Positions 45,764 to 55,508 of a stretch of 64,000 nt of DNA are shown here, piece by piece. Each line of letters opens with the position of its first letter. Positions within the stretch are counted from its first letter, which is position 1. Made by a program: the position numbers and the translations under genes. Where the stretch lies: contig JAIVJV010000009.1 of the NCBI GenBank assembly GCA_020199835.1, positions 124,001 to 188,000 on the forward strand. The letters run 5' to 3'. This DNA comes from Acidobacteriota bacterium (GTDB lineage Bacteria > Acidobacteriota > Blastocatellia > Pyrinomonadales > Pyrinomonadaceae). Below the pieces are notes generated by a model. That model was not told where the DNA came from. It searched no databases and saw only the letters and a program-made list of their open reading frames with translations.

Positions 45764-46180
45764 TTACGATCGCGTCTTGCGATCTTTCAAACGAAATACA
45801 AATTTCAAGCCTGACCACGTCTCATCAATCGCGCAGATCTTCACATCAACAAGTCCAGCGTCCAGTCCTATGCGTTGCACGCGTTCGAATGCAAGATCAG
45901 TTGCAACGCCTGAACTCTTCTTCGGCCACGCAACCCAGATCATTCCGTTAGTCGCGAGCTTCTCCGCGAGTTTCGCAAAGTCTTTCGCAAGCGCACGCTC
46001 GTTGGTTACAAACAAGAGAATCACGTCTAACGGTTTAGTCAGTCGCTTGACGATTTCTGCGCCGTCAGGAAGAGGCGGTAAATAAGTGTGAAAGTCTTCA
46101 GGCGCGTTGACGAACGCAATGCGCGACTGTTCCTTGATTCCGAGTTTCTTGAGTAGCGGAGTTGACGAGTATCCAGCCAT
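45764..46180 (-). CDS. DUF3052-family protein
   Basis: A 138-residue cytoplasmic protein matching DUF3052: AGYSSTPLLKKLGIKEQSRIAFVNAPEDF at the start, VILLFVTNERALAKDF and MIWVAWPKKSSGVATDL in the middle. It has an alpha/beta fold of unknown role. The ATG at 46180 is preferred because the domain begins there. The gene starts 8 bp after the DASS transporter stop codon on the same strand, so co-transcription is likely. Confidence 0.85.
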   Translation of the reverse strand: MAGYSSTPLLKKLGIKEQSRIAFVNAPEDFHTYLPPLPDGAEIVKRLTKPLDVILLFVTNERALAKDFAKLAEKLATNGMIWVAWPKKSSGVATDLAFERVQRIGLDAGLVDVKICAIDETWSGLKFVFRLKDRKTRS

Positions 46181-46188
46181 TTTCGTTA

Positions 46189-47640
46189 TCACCAGTACGT
46201 AAGTATTTTCCACCAGGCCACGCCGACCACGCTCCAGATGATAATAGTCGTGATCGAGGCGATTAGCCCCAGCCACCACCAGGTGCGTTGACTGGTGTAG
46301 CCGGCGCCGAAGTAAATGGGCGCGGGTGTCGTTCCGTAGTGTGTCAATGACGCCGAGAGATTAGAAAAGTAAGCCAGTGACAACACCGCCAGGAACGGAG
46401 GCGCCCCGGCCGCAAGAATCACGATCAAAAACGGCACGAACATCGCCGTTACGTGCGCGGTGATGCTGGCGAAGACGTAATGCGCGTAAAAGTAGATCAA
46501 AAGTAACGACGCCAACGCGAGCCACCACTTCCAGCCGGTCGTTAATCCCGCAGCAGCCTCGGCAAAACGCTTCGTCAAGCCTGTTTGACCAAGTGCTTCA
46601 GCCATTCGAATCAAGCCGCCGTACCAGATGAACACCGCCCACGCCGCTTTTTCAGTTATCAAATCTTCCCAATCCAAAACTCCCGTAATCAGCAGCACGC
46701 TGATGCCCAATAACGCGACTGCGGCATAATCCATTCCGTGAAGCTGGGTAGTCATCCACAACAAGGCGACGATGCCAAACACGAACAGCATCAGCTTCTC
46801 GGACCATTTCATCGGGCCCATTGCCTGCAATTCTTCAGAAGCGAAGTTACTCGCAGCGGGCGTGTGTTTGATTTCCGGTGGAAAAACCTGATACAGCAGA
46901 AACGGAACGGCGACCAGGCTAACCACGCCCGGCACGATAGCTCCGATGGCCCAGCGCGCGTAAGTCAGGTCGATTCCCGTCACTTCCCTGGCAAATCGCG
47001 CGATGATCGGATTCGAAGCCTGTCCCGTAAGAAACATCGCGCAAACAACGACATTACATTGATAAACGCTCGCCATCAGAAAAGCGCCGAGACGGCGAGC
47101 AGTTGGTCCGGGTCGCGATTCATAAGCCTCCGCGAGGCTCTTCGCAATCGGGAAGATGATTCCGCCCGAACGCGCGCCCGTAGACGGAATCACCGTGGCG
47201 AGTACCGCTTCAGTTGAGGCTAGCGCATAGCTGAGGCCGAGCGAGTGGCGTCCGATGGCTTTTATGAACAGAAACGCGATGCGTCGTCCCAGGCCGGTCT
47301 TGATCATGCCTCGCGAAATGAAAAACGCGGCAAGGACGAGCCACACGACCGGGTCTGCATATCCGGTCAGCGCCTGATTGATCGTCATCACCTTGAAGAT
47401 CGGAAGCGCCGTGACACCCAACAAAACGATTGCAGCGCCAGGTATCGGACGAACAATTGAACCAGTGATCGTTGCGGCAAAGATTGCCAGCAGTCGCCAG
47501 GATTGCGTTGAAACGCCACTCGGAACGGGAATCAGTAAGATTCCTACAGCGACAAGCAACACCACCGTCCAACGCAGCAAGCGGCTTTGAAATCCAATCC
47601 TTTCGGTGGACTCCTTTTCAGATTCGGGCGTGTTTTGCAT
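46189..47640 (-). CDS. DASS/SLC13-family sodium:anion symporter
   Basis: A 483-residue membrane protein with about 11-12 hydrophobic segments. The family pattern is visible: [26 protein letters not shown] near the first substrate-binding repeat, PSTGA-like SNT loops, and [25 protein letters not shown] near the end. Relatives carry di- and tricarboxylates (succinate, citrate) or sulfate with sodium. The particular anion is not known. It is followed by the DUF3052 gene. Upstream, MsrP is transcribed in the opposite direction from about 20 bp away. Confidence 0.88.
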   Translation of the reverse strand: MQNTPESEKESTERIGFQSRLLRWTVVLLVAVGILLIPVPSGVSTQSWRLLAIFAATITGSIVRPIPGAAIVLLGVTALPIFKVMTINQALTGYADPVVWLVLAAFFISRGMIKTGLGRRIAFLFIKAIGRHSLGLSYALASTEAVLATVIPSTGARSGGIIFPIAKSLAEAYESRPGPTARRLGAFLMASVYQCNVVVCAMFLTGQASNPIIARFAREVTGIDLTYARWAIGAIVPGVVSLVAVPFLLYQVFPPEIKHTPAASNFASEELQAMGPMKWSEKLMLFVFGIVALLWMTTQLHGMDYAAVALLGISVLLITGVLDWEDLITEKAAWAVFIWYGGLIRMAEALGQTGLTKRFAEAAAGLTTGWKWWLALASLLLIYFYAHYVFASITAHVTAMFVPFLIVILAAGAPPFLAVLSLAYFSNLSASLTHYGTTPAPIYFGAGYTSQRTWWWLGLIASITTIIIWSVVGVAWWKILTYW

Positions 47641-47663
47641 ATGCTAGGGGGCAAGGCTTCAAA

Positions 47664-48614
<951 letters not shown>

Positions 48615-48623
48615 CGTGCAACT

Positions 48624-49238
48624 ATGACCTTTCCCAAAGTCGTCGTCTTCATCAATTCGCTCATTCCTCTCGCACTGCTCCTGTGGGACATCTACGGGCA
48701 GCGTGTTGGGCCAAACCCGCTTGAGTTTGCGACCAGAACAACCGGAATGCTGACGCTGATTTTTCTGTGTCTCACACTCGCGGTCACGCCACTCCGGAAG
48801 ATCTTCGGCATCAATTACCTCGTTAAGTTTCGACGCATGCTCGGGCTGTTCGCGTTTTTCTACGGATCACTGCACCTGCTGACCTACGTTTGGTTTGATC
48901 GGCTCTTCGATCTTTTCGGCGTCGCGGCCGACGTAGTGCAACGGCCGTTCATTCTGCTTGGTATGACGGCGCTCCTGTTGATGGTTCCTTTGGCAATTAC
49001 TTCAACTAATGAGATGGTAAAGCGTCTTGGCGGAAAACGCTGGGCGATGCTCCATCGGCTGGTTTACGTTGCGGCGATCGCGGGCGTGGTCCATTTCTGG
49101 ATGCTGGTGAAGTCAGACACGAGCTTGCCGTTGACGTTTGCGTTCATCGTCTTCTTTCTGCTGGGCTATCGCTTATTGCTGAAATATGCGCCAAATCCTC
49201 CAACCAATACCGGCCCGAGCCTCTTCCCGCGAGATTAA
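48624..49238 (+). CDS. msrQ: Haem-binding membrane subunit of MsrPQ
   Basis: A 204-residue integral membrane protein with about six hydrophobic segments. The ferric-reductase-like pattern is visible, including histidines in GSLHLLTYVWF and LHRLVYVAAIAGVVHFW that would hold b-type haem, and RRMLGLFAFFYG. It passes electrons from the respiratory chain to MsrP. The gene starts 9 bp after msrP. Residues at the end are short and polar. Confidence 0.93.
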   Translation: MTFPKVVVFINSLIPLALLLWDIYGQRVGPNPLEFATRTTGMLTLIFLCLTLAVTPLRKIFGINYLVKFRRMLGLFAFFYGSLHLLTYVWFDRLFDLFGVAADVVQRPFILLGMTALLLMVPLAITSTNEMVKRLGGKRWAMLHRLVYVAAIAGVVHFWMLVKSDTSLPLTFAFIVFFLLGYRLLLKYAPNPPTNTGPSLFPRD

Positions 49239-49276
49239 GCTTCATCTTAGAATGCTCAACAGCAGCGAGGTCTGAT

Positions 49277-49594
49277 ATGTCCGAGCGACGAACCACCGAA
49301 CGAAAGAAAGTACTCCTGGATGCGAGGTGGAAGAGTATGTCGGGCCGGCACGAGGCGCGTGTTGACGACGTCAGTCTTGGCGGCTGCTTTGTAAACACAC
49401 ACGGACACGTTGAGCTTGGCGAGCCTGTTGAGCTTGAGATTCTCTTGCCTTCAGGCGACTGGTTGACACTGCACGGCGCCGTCGCGTCGTATCACCCGGG
49501 TGTGGGATTCGGAATGTGGTTTAGATTTGGGAATGCTGCGGAACGAACTGACCTGAAAGAGTTGATTGCCTCCGCGGCTGATCGTCCTGTGTGA
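49277..49594 (+). CDS. PilZ-domain protein
   Basis: A 105-residue single PilZ domain. The c-di-GMP-binding pattern is present as an arginine-rich N-terminal RRTTERKKV (RxxxR-like) and a D-x-S-x-x-G motif in VDDVSLGGCFV. It probably binds cyclic di-GMP and modulates a partner protein. A ribosome binding site (AGCGAGG) precedes the ATG. It is a stand-alone gene after msrPQ, converging with the UbiB-family gene. Confidence 0.85.
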   Translation: MSERRTTERKKVLLDARWKSMSGRHEARVDDVSLGGCFVNTHGHVELGEPVELEILLPSGDWLTLHGAVASYHPGVGFGMWFRFGNAAERTDLKELIASAADRPV

Positions 49595-49598
49595 TTGC

Positions 49599-51281
49599 TT
49601 AACTTCCGTCGCGCTTTTTTCTGCGCTTCTCGTCGTAAAAAAGGATGCTGAAAGCCAGCACCAAGCCTGCGGCTGCTGCCAGCGAGAAGAAAATCATCGC
49701 GATTCCCGGGTAGCCGAAGATGCGGAACGACGTCTCAACTCGCATCAACATCGCGGCCCCGACGATCAAAGCAGCGACAACGAGACCAAGCGTAATTCGA
49801 TTCGCGACTTTCTGTAGTCCCTCTAAAACCACCTTCTCGTCGATGGCATCAATCTTGATCTTCAGCTCGTTGTTTCCGATCTGGTCGAGGATGCGATTCA
49901 CGCGCGGCGGAAACTTCTCGACAAACTCCTTGAGATCGACAACGCCGCTCAGCAGATTGCTCGGCGCCATGCTCTTGACAATGTTCTGTTCAATTAACTC
50001 GTTCGCGCGTTCGCGAATCACTGCGTTTGGGTCGAAGGTTGGATCGAGCGTGTATACCACTCGATCGAGGTTCATTAGTGCTTTCGCAAACATCGTGAAC
50101 TCGGGCGGAAGCCGGAACCAGCAATCGGCGGCGGCCTTCGTTATCTCAAGGCTAACCTTGCCGGCGTTTGCGCGACTCAAAACTGCGTCGCTGTTGTCGT
50201 TAACGAGTTCAGCGATGCGTCGATCGAAGGCTCTGCGATCGAAGCCCTCCTTCGCCTCTCCCATCTTCACGGCGGTTTCGGCTGCAGCGTCGCCGCGACC
50301 CTCGCTGATGGCGAGCAGCAGCCGTAACAGATTGTCCTGGAATGTTCGTGTGACTCGCGCGACCATTCCGAGATCGAGCAAAGCGATGCGATTGTCGTCA
50401 GTCAGGAAAACATTTCCGGGGTGCGGATCGGCGTGGAATAGTCCATCTACCAGAAACTGTTTCAGGTAGGCGCTAAACAGCTCGTCAGCCAGCGAGCTGG
50501 CGTCAATCTCCATTAGCCGCAGCGGACTGAGCGTCGTAATCTTTTTGCCGGGGATGTACTCCATCGTCAAAACGCGCGTCGTGCCGTAGTTGTCGATGGG
50601 TTCCGGGACAACGATCTGATCAAACTCCGCGAGGCTCTCACCAATGCTGCGCAGGTTCCTTGCTTCGATCGTAAAGTCGAGTTCACGCAACAGGCTTTTG
50701 CGTAGATTGATGAGCATGTTGTCAAACTCGTAGCGTTTGCCAAGCTCAGTATGCTGATCCATGAAATGCGCGATCTCGCCCAGCGCTTCGAGGTCTCCTA
50801 CGATGGTTTCGCGAATGTCGGGACGTTGGACCTTCACGACGACGGCACGACCATCGCGCATCCACGCTCGGTGGACCTGCGACAACGAGGCCGCAGCTAG
50901 TGGAACCGGATCGAACTCGGCGAAGGCTTTCGAGATCCTGACGCCCAACTCAGTCGAGACGATTCGTTCGACTTCTTCGTACGGGAAGGGTTCGATGTGG
51001 TCCTGAAGTCGCTCCAGCGCTTCGAGGTATGGACCAGGCAGCAGATCCGCACGCGTGGAGAGCAGCTGGCCCAACTTGATGAAGGTTGGTCCGAGTCTTT
51101 CGAGATCCTTGGCCAGTTCCTCCGCCGGAGCGTCGGCGCCTGCTTCTTCCGCGATTTCGTCCGGCAGGACGCTGTTCTCGAGTCCGGCGGCGCTGATGAG
51201 ATCAGACCGGCCGTACTTGATGAGAAGCATCGCGACATCTTTGTAACGCTTGAGTCGCTCGGGTTTTAATGAAACGACCAT
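49599..51281 (-). CDS. UbiB/ABC1/AarF-family kinase-like protein
   Basis: A 560-residue atypical kinase. The family-specific N-terminal KxGQ motif (FIKLGQLLSTR), the Ala-rich nucleotide loop (AAASLSQVHRA), the ion-pair lysine in VVVKVQRP and the catalytic HADPHPGNVFL with DLGM are present. The C-terminal part has two hydrophobic segments (about 490-535) that anchor it in the membrane. UbiB is needed for ubiquinone or related prenyl-quinone synthesis. It follows the SurA/DsbA-like gene on the same strand across a 141-bp gap with two small hairpins. Confidence 0.92.
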   Translation of the reverse strand: MVVSLKPERLKRYKDVAMLLIKYGRSDLISAAGLENSVLPDEIAEEAGADAPAEELAKDLERLGPTFIKLGQLLSTRADLLPGPYLEALERLQDHIEPFPYEEVERIVSTELGVRISKAFAEFDPVPLAAASLSQVHRAWMRDGRAVVVKVQRPDIRETIVGDLEALGEIAHFMDQHTELGKRYEFDNMLINLRKSLLRELDFTIEARNLRSIGESLAEFDQIVVPEPIDNYGTTRVLTMEYIPGKKITTLSPLRLMEIDASSLADELFSAYLKQFLVDGLFHADPHPGNVFLTDDNRIALLDLGMVARVTRTFQDNLLRLLLAISEGRGDAAAETAVKMGEAKEGFDRRAFDRRIAELVNDNSDAVLSRANAGKVSLEITKAAADCWFRLPPEFTMFAKALMNLDRVVYTLDPTFDPNAVIRERANELIEQNIVKSMAPSNLLSGVVDLKEFVEKFPPRVNRILDQIGNNELKIKIDAIDEKVVLEGLQKVANRITLGLVVAALIVGAAMLMRVETSFRIFGYPGIAMIFFSLAAAAGLVLAFSILFYDEKRRKKRDGS

Positions 51282-51308
51282 CGGGGTTCCTACACCAAAC
51301 GCGCGCGA

Positions 51309-51381
51309 AGACGCCTTTTTGGCGTCTCCGCATGCAAAACTCTGACCACGGTTTTAGCTAGACTTTTGTCGCGATAGCGAC
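51309..51381. terminator. Two short hairpins between the DsbA-like and UbiB-like genes
   Basis: AGACGCC-TTTTT-GGCGTCT (51309-51327) and GTCGC-GATA-GCGAC (51368-51381). They lie after the stop of the upstream gene on the - strand and before the UbiB-family start, so either could reduce read-through. Neither has a T-run on that strand. Confidence 0.35.
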
Positions 51382-51422
51382 GGAATTAATACGAAAACTT
51401 CACACAGATGTCCGCTTGCAAT

Positions 51423-53060
51423 TCACTTCGGCTGAGTTCCGCTAGCGGATTTTGCGGCCCGATCGATCGCTTCGCGGAGGCCGTCAGCACTCAGTACGCG
51501 GAGCTGAACGCCGTTGATGAAAATCGTCGGCGTGCTGCCGACCCCGTACAACTCGCCGTCTTCGATGTCGTGCTTCACTTCCGCTGCAAAGGTCCCACGG
51601 TCCAACGCGGCGTCGAAACGAGTTCGGTCCAACCCGAGTTCGCTTGCGTACTTCTTTAGTGATGGAACGTCGAGCGCTTTTTGGCGCTGGAACAACAACG
51701 CGGCGTACTCGAAAAACTTTCCTTGCTCGTTCGCGGCGTTGGCGGCTTCCGCGGCCTTGCGCGCCCACTCATGCTGGTTCAACGGGAAATCCCGCACCAC
51801 CAACCGCACCTTGTCGCCGTAAGACTTCAACACTTCTTCGATCACGGGATGCATCGCGGCGCAAGCGGGACATTGGAAGTCCGTAAACTCGACGATCGTC
51901 ACTGGCGCATTTGCGCTGCCGCGCGCGGGGTCGTCATCGACGCTGATGTTTTGAACAGGCTGTGCCGGCTCAGTGATGAGCCAACGGATGTCCGCGCTCT
52001 TGCGCAGGCGGTCTGACAGTTCGCGTTCGAGGCGGCGTTTGTCTTCTTCCTGAAGATACATCGCAACCTGGCGGCGCACGCTGTTGAGATCGCCGCTGAT
52101 GCGCGCTTTGTTGTCGTTATAGAACTTGCTGACTTCCGCTTCGGTCGGAGGGCGAACCTTTTCGCTGATCTCGGCGCGCACGATCTCTTCCGGGCCAACC
52201 TGGCGTCGTTTCGCTTCGTCGAGCAGGAGCATGTTGTTGACGATCTGATCCGCATGCTGTTTGGCGCGCACGTAAGCGTCGAGACGTATGCGGTAGATGA
52301 TTGGTTTGAGTCGTTCTTTTACCGCTGCGGCTTTGAGTGGTTGGCCGCCGATGGTTGCGAGTACGGTGTCGTCAGCAAGGTTTGGAGCGTTGACGTCAGC
52401 GCCCATGACGACGGGAATCGTCTGGCGCAAACGTTTGACGAGATCGTCGGCAAGTTTGCTCTCGGCTTCGTCGTGAAGATAGGCCGTGACTTGGTGGTTT
52501 ACCGTGGCCGGATCCATGCCCTGGAACTGCGCCTTGTTCTCCTCGATGAACTTTTGGATCTGGGCCGGAGTCGGCGTGCCGGCGCGACGACTTACTTCTG
52601 TTTCGTAAAGGCGATGCGTGTCGACGCGACGTTTTTTGGCTTCGACTTGAAGCAGGATCGTGTTGATTTGGAGATCGAGCACGCTTTGTCGGGCTTCGGC
52701 GATTTTTTGTTCGACGGCTTCGACGTCCTGGCGCAGTTGAGGGTCGAGATCCGCTGTGGTTAGTGTCTGGCCGTTGACGACGACGAGTGGTATTGGCGAC
52801 GTGGGCCGCGCGGTCGGCTGCGTGGTCGAAGCAGGTTGCCTCGCTGAAGCAGGTTGCGTGGCCGAAGCAGGAGTGGCTGATGTACCGCTCGCGGGCGTCG
52901 GCGATGCTGTTGGTCGGGCCGCACGGTTAGGTGTGGCCACGGGCGGTTTGCGATTCGTTGACGGTCGTCGTTTGGTTTGTGCGATCGAAGCTGATGAATA
53001 GATCAGAAGCAGTATCGCAGCGAACAGGATTGTGGCGCGAAGGGTCGTTGCAGATGTCAT
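51423..53060 (-). CDS. SurA-like / DsbA-like thioredoxin-fold fusion, exported
   Basis: A 545-residue exported protein. After a signal peptide (about 1-27) there is a Pro/Thr/Ala-rich linker (to about 90), then a long helical, SurA-like N-terminal region with three repeats (about 95-345), and a C-terminal DsbA-like thioredoxin domain (about 370-540). The redox motif is FQCPACAAMHP (C-x-x-C) and the cis-proline loop is VGSTPTIFING. The last domain would oxidise or isomerise disulfides in the periplasm. The coupling with chaperone-like helices suggests folding of secreted proteins. Several GWxTD- and large peptidase-type exported proteins encoded nearby could be clients. Confidence 0.88.
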   Translation of the reverse strand: MTSATTLRATILFAAILLLIYSSASIAQTKRRPSTNRKPPVATPNRAARPTASPTPASGTSATPASATQPASARQPASTTQPTARPTSPIPLVVVNGQTLTTADLDPQLRQDVEAVEQKIAEARQSVLDLQINTILLQVEAKKRRVDTHRLYETEVSRRAGTPTPAQIQKFIEENKAQFQGMDPATVNHQVTAYLHDEAESKLADDLVKRLRQTIPVVMGADVNAPNLADDTVLATIGGQPLKAAAVKERLKPIIYRIRLDAYVRAKQHADQIVNNMLLLDEAKRRQVGPEEIVRAEISEKVRPPTEAEVSKFYNDNKARISGDLNSVRRQVAMYLQEEDKRRLERELSDRLRKSADIRWLITEPAQPVQNISVDDDPARGSANAPVTIVEFTDFQCPACAAMHPVIEEVLKSYGDKVRLVVRDFPLNQHEWARKAAEAANAANEQGKFFEYAALLFQRQKALDVPSLKKYASELGLDRTRFDAALDRGTFAAEVKHDIEDGELYGVGSTPTIFINGVQLRVLSADGLREAIDRAAKSASGTQPK

Positions 53061-53111
53061 ACGGCTGCCTTAGCTATGTGATGGCTGAGTTATTAGAGCA
53101 TAAACACACGT

Positions 53112-53139
53112 TTGGCGCTGCCTGTAAAAGCAGCGCCAA
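53112..53139. terminator. 10-bp-arm hairpin after the TPR regulator gene
   Basis: TTGGCGCTGC (53112-53121) pairs with GCAGCGCCAA (53130-53139) around an 8-nt loop (CTGTAAAA). On the - strand it is downstream of the TPR regulator and the tandem repeat array and upstream of the SurA/DsbA-like gene. It is a good stem, but no T-run follows. Confidence 0.45.
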
Positions 53140-53153
53140 GAGGTTGCGAAACG

Positions 53154-53186
53154 GGTACTCGAGTTAAGCTTTCGGTACTCGAGTTA
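53154..53186. repeat. Direct repeat of a 13-bp word
   Basis: GGTACTCGAGTTA occurs at 53154-53166 and again at 53174-53186, exactly 20 bp apart. The word contains the palindrome CTCGAG. It lies between a hairpin and the degenerate tandem array that follows. Confidence 0.6.
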
Positions 53187-53233
53187 GGCTCCGGTCAGTG
53201 GTTGCGCCTGCTGGTCACTTAGTGGCGCCCATT

Positions 53234-53384
53234 GATTCGCCGCTTCGGTGACGATCGATTCACCACTTGTGCGATTGGTTCGCCACTTCGCTGACGATCG
53301 ATTCGCACTTGGTGACCGTTGACTCGCCACTCTGGTGACATTGATTCGCTACTCGTGCGATTGATTCGCTACTTAGTGGTTGCG
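53234..53384. repeat. Degenerate ~22-bp tandem repeat, about seven units
   Basis: Units begin at 53234, 53257, 53278, 53300, 53321, 53343 and 53363, giving a spacing of 20-23 bp. The consensus is close to GATTCGCCACTTGGTGACGA, with GTGCGATT in several units. The last unit runs into the 3' end of the TPR regulator gene, whose stop codon is at 53373-53375. Units differ from one another at several positions, so the array is old or under relaxed selection. It contains no gene. Confidence 0.75.
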
Positions 53385-54872
53385 AATGATGCTTCGCCGG
53401 CGTTTCTTGACGGGAGTTCGAATTGATAAAAGATCGTTGTGGCGGCCGTTCAGGATGAAAGCGAGTCCCTGGTGCGTGACACCGAGCTGGCGTGCTGCGC
53501 GGGTGACGCTACCGCCGGAGTCTTCGAGAGCTTTACGGATCAAGCTGCCTTCGTAACGTAACACTTCCGCGTCGAGTGAGAAGCCTGGCGGCATTGCAGG
53601 AAGGTCGGTTGTTTGCGTGTTGGATTTAAGGCTTGCGAACTCCGCGGCGAGTACGCGGCGGGCGCATTCGCCAAGGCGGGTTTTGAGACTTCGATTTTGA
53701 GATTTTGAGAGTAACGACTCGGCCATAGAGTAGTACGCGTGCAGGGATTCCAGCGACAAGTAGCTGCTCAACTCTTCAATAGCAGTGACTGCGGCAATGC
53801 CGCCTCGATCCGGGTTGCCGACCGTTCGCGCAATCTCGACTGCCTGATCGAGGGTTGTTTTTGCTAACTGGAATTCTCTGATGCGGGCCAATGCAGTTGC
53901 ATACGTTGTCAACGCCTCTGCTAAGATGGCCTGCTCACCACCAACAGTGAGGGAACGCACCGCAGCTCGTGAAGCTTTTTCTGCTTCCTCATACTTTCCC
54001 TCCATTAGGAAGGCTTGAGCTCGCGTGTCTTCGGCACCGGCCGCGCCCCCGCGATCACCGACGCTAAGGTGCAACATACGGGCACGGGTTAAGTGCTCGT
54101 GTGCGTCGTCAAATCGACGAAGCGTCGCAAATAGATATCCAACGTTGTTCTCGACACGAGCTTGAAATCGTCGATGCCCTGCCCGTTCGAAGTGATAACT
54201 TGCAGCGGCGTATTCTACTAACGCATTGTCAATATAGTCTTCACGATTTTCGGACGTGCCGAGACTACGCAAGAGAGTAGCGTGAGAATTGTGAAACTTT
54301 CCCTTTAGTGCATGGTTTGAGCTGGATGCGAAAAGATCGGACGCTTGCCGATAGATTTTAAGCGCTTCGCGTTCGCGAGTGGCTACTTTTTCAACGATTG
54401 CACTATTCAGGAGAGCCCGAAGTCTTTGCTCGCTGTGCATTTCGCCAAAGCTCTCAAGCACGTGACGTAATGTAACTCTAGCTTCGTCGAGGGCACCTTC
54501 TCTCCAATAACATATGGCCAAATCGACTCGCGCTTCAGCAACTTTCTCTGGAACGCCCAACCCTTCAAAGAGCGCAACGCTTTCGCTTATGAGGTCTTTG
54601 GCGGCTTCTTGGGCACCTGGAATTTGTTTTGCACTTCCAACCCAGCCAGTTAACGTACCACTGCGCAACAATAACTCCGCTTTTGCGGCGTCCGTTAACC
54701 CTGAGATTTGGGGCCGACTGACGGGCCCACTCCAAAACAGACTAAGCGTCTCGACAGCACTTTCAAACTCACCGGCTTCCTCAAGACCCTTGGCTAACGC
54801 GCAAAGCGGAACTATGTTCTCGGCTAGAGCAACATCAGAATTATTATGATATACGGATGTTTGCAACTCCAT
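53373..54872 (-). CDS. TPR protein with C-terminal Fis-type helix-turn-helix
   Basis: A 499-residue cytoplasmic protein. About 20-410 is a chain of TPR-like helical repeats (e.g. RRFDDAHEHLTRARMLH, YEEAEKASRAAVRSL), and the C-terminal 75 residues contain a Fis-type helix-turn-helix (SGGSVTRAARQLGVTHQGLAFIL) followed by a basic tail. This pairing of a peptide-binding-like TPR domain with a DNA-binding domain is that of peptide-sensing regulators, although in RRNPP proteins the HTH is at the N-terminus. The ATG at 54872 follows GGAG at 7 bp. It is divergent from a gene for a small exported peptide. Confidence 0.8.
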   Translation of the reverse strand: MELQTSVYHNNSDVALAENIVPLCALAKGLEEAGEFESAVETLSLFWSGPVSRPQISGLTDAAKAELLLRSGTLTGWVGSAKQIPGAQEAAKDLISESVALFEGLGVPEKVAEARVDLAICYWREGALDEARVTLRHVLESFGEMHSEQRLRALLNSAIVEKVATREREALKIYRQASDLFASSSNHALKGKFHNSHATLLRSLGTSENREDYIDNALVEYAAASYHFERAGHRRFQARVENNVGYLFATLRRFDDAHEHLTRARMLHLSVGDRGGAAGAEDTRAQAFLMEGKYEEAEKASRAAVRSLTVGGEQAILAEALTTYATALARIREFQLAKTTLDQAVEIARTVGNPDRGGIAAVTAIEELSSYLSLESLHAYYSMAESLLSKSQNRSLKTRLGECARRVLAAEFASLKSNTQTTDLPAMPPGFSLDAEVLRYEGSLIRKALEDSGGSVTRAARQLGVTHQGLAFILNGRHNDLLSIRTPVKKRRRSIIRNH

Positions 54873-54942
54873 ATTAATTCTCCAGTTTTCCACTTCCGCA
54901 AGGAACCTTGCAAGCCGTTCGATTGACGGATATTATCATCTT

Positions 54943-54965
54943 CAACCAGTTACTCTACTTGGTTG
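54943..54965. promoter_or_regulatory. Inverted repeat in the divergent regulator/peptide intergenic region
   Basis: CAACCA (54943-54948) and TGGTTG (54960-54965) are complementary and 11 bp apart. The site lies in the 142 bp between the starts of the TPR regulator and the peptide gene, and could be the binding site of a dimeric regulator. No certain promoter is identified. Confidence 0.35.
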
Positions 54966-55014
54966 CACACACCACTTCACCGGCTTGACTACAACATTCT
55001 TGAGGAGAAGATCG

Positions 55015-55260
55015 ATGAAACCTGTCAAAACCTTAGCATCTGTCGTCGTACTTTTGCTTGCGCTCGCAGTCAATACACCTGCTGGGGAACAAGAGACGCC
55101 CGGTTATGTACCACCACCCCCGCGCGTTATGACTACATCCACAGAGGCGGATACTTCACCAACGTTAAGCGATCCTTATTCCGAACAGTCTGGAGAAACA
55201 ATCGAAACGTCAGATTACCTGTTGTTCGAAACGCTTACAGCCCTACTGTACTTGTACTGA
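55015..55260 (+). CDS. Small exported peptide, divergent from the TPR regulator
   Basis: An 81-residue precursor. The N-terminus is a signal peptide (MKPVKTLASVVVLLLALAV) with cleavage likely near residue 24-26. The mature part has a Pro stretch (PPPPR), a Thr/Ser/Glu-rich middle (TTSTEADTSPTLSDPYSEQS) and a hydrophobic C-terminus ending LFETLTALLYLY. There are no cysteines. The ATG at 55015 has a GAGGAG ribosome binding site. Its place opposite the TPR regulator suggests a peptide signal or regulator partner. It matches no family known to me. Confidence 0.7.
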   Translation: MKPVKTLASVVVLLLALAVNTPAGEQETPGYVPPPPRVMTTSTEADTSPTLSDPYSEQSGETIETSDYLLFETLTALLYLY

Positions 55261-55508
55261 GAAAAACGCAAACCCACGAACAGCTTTCGCCGTGGTGTAG
55301 TCTCGCGGCCTGCGTTCTGTGTGTCCGGGCTCACCGTAAACGTGCGAAAAATCTGATTTGGGAGGCGGTGACGCGTTGCATCGTACCCCCATCTGGCCGC
55401 CGTGGCAATAGGAACTTTTACTATTTCCACGGCACCTGCCGGATTTTTGTCGACGCGTTACTCCACCCGAGCCGGGCTTTTTCTACACCATTCGCCCGTC
55501 CGAGGGGT

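Noticed and set aside
53234-53384. CRISPR array
   Set aside because: The repeats are degenerate and directly adjacent with no spacers of uniform length, and no cas gene is in the window.
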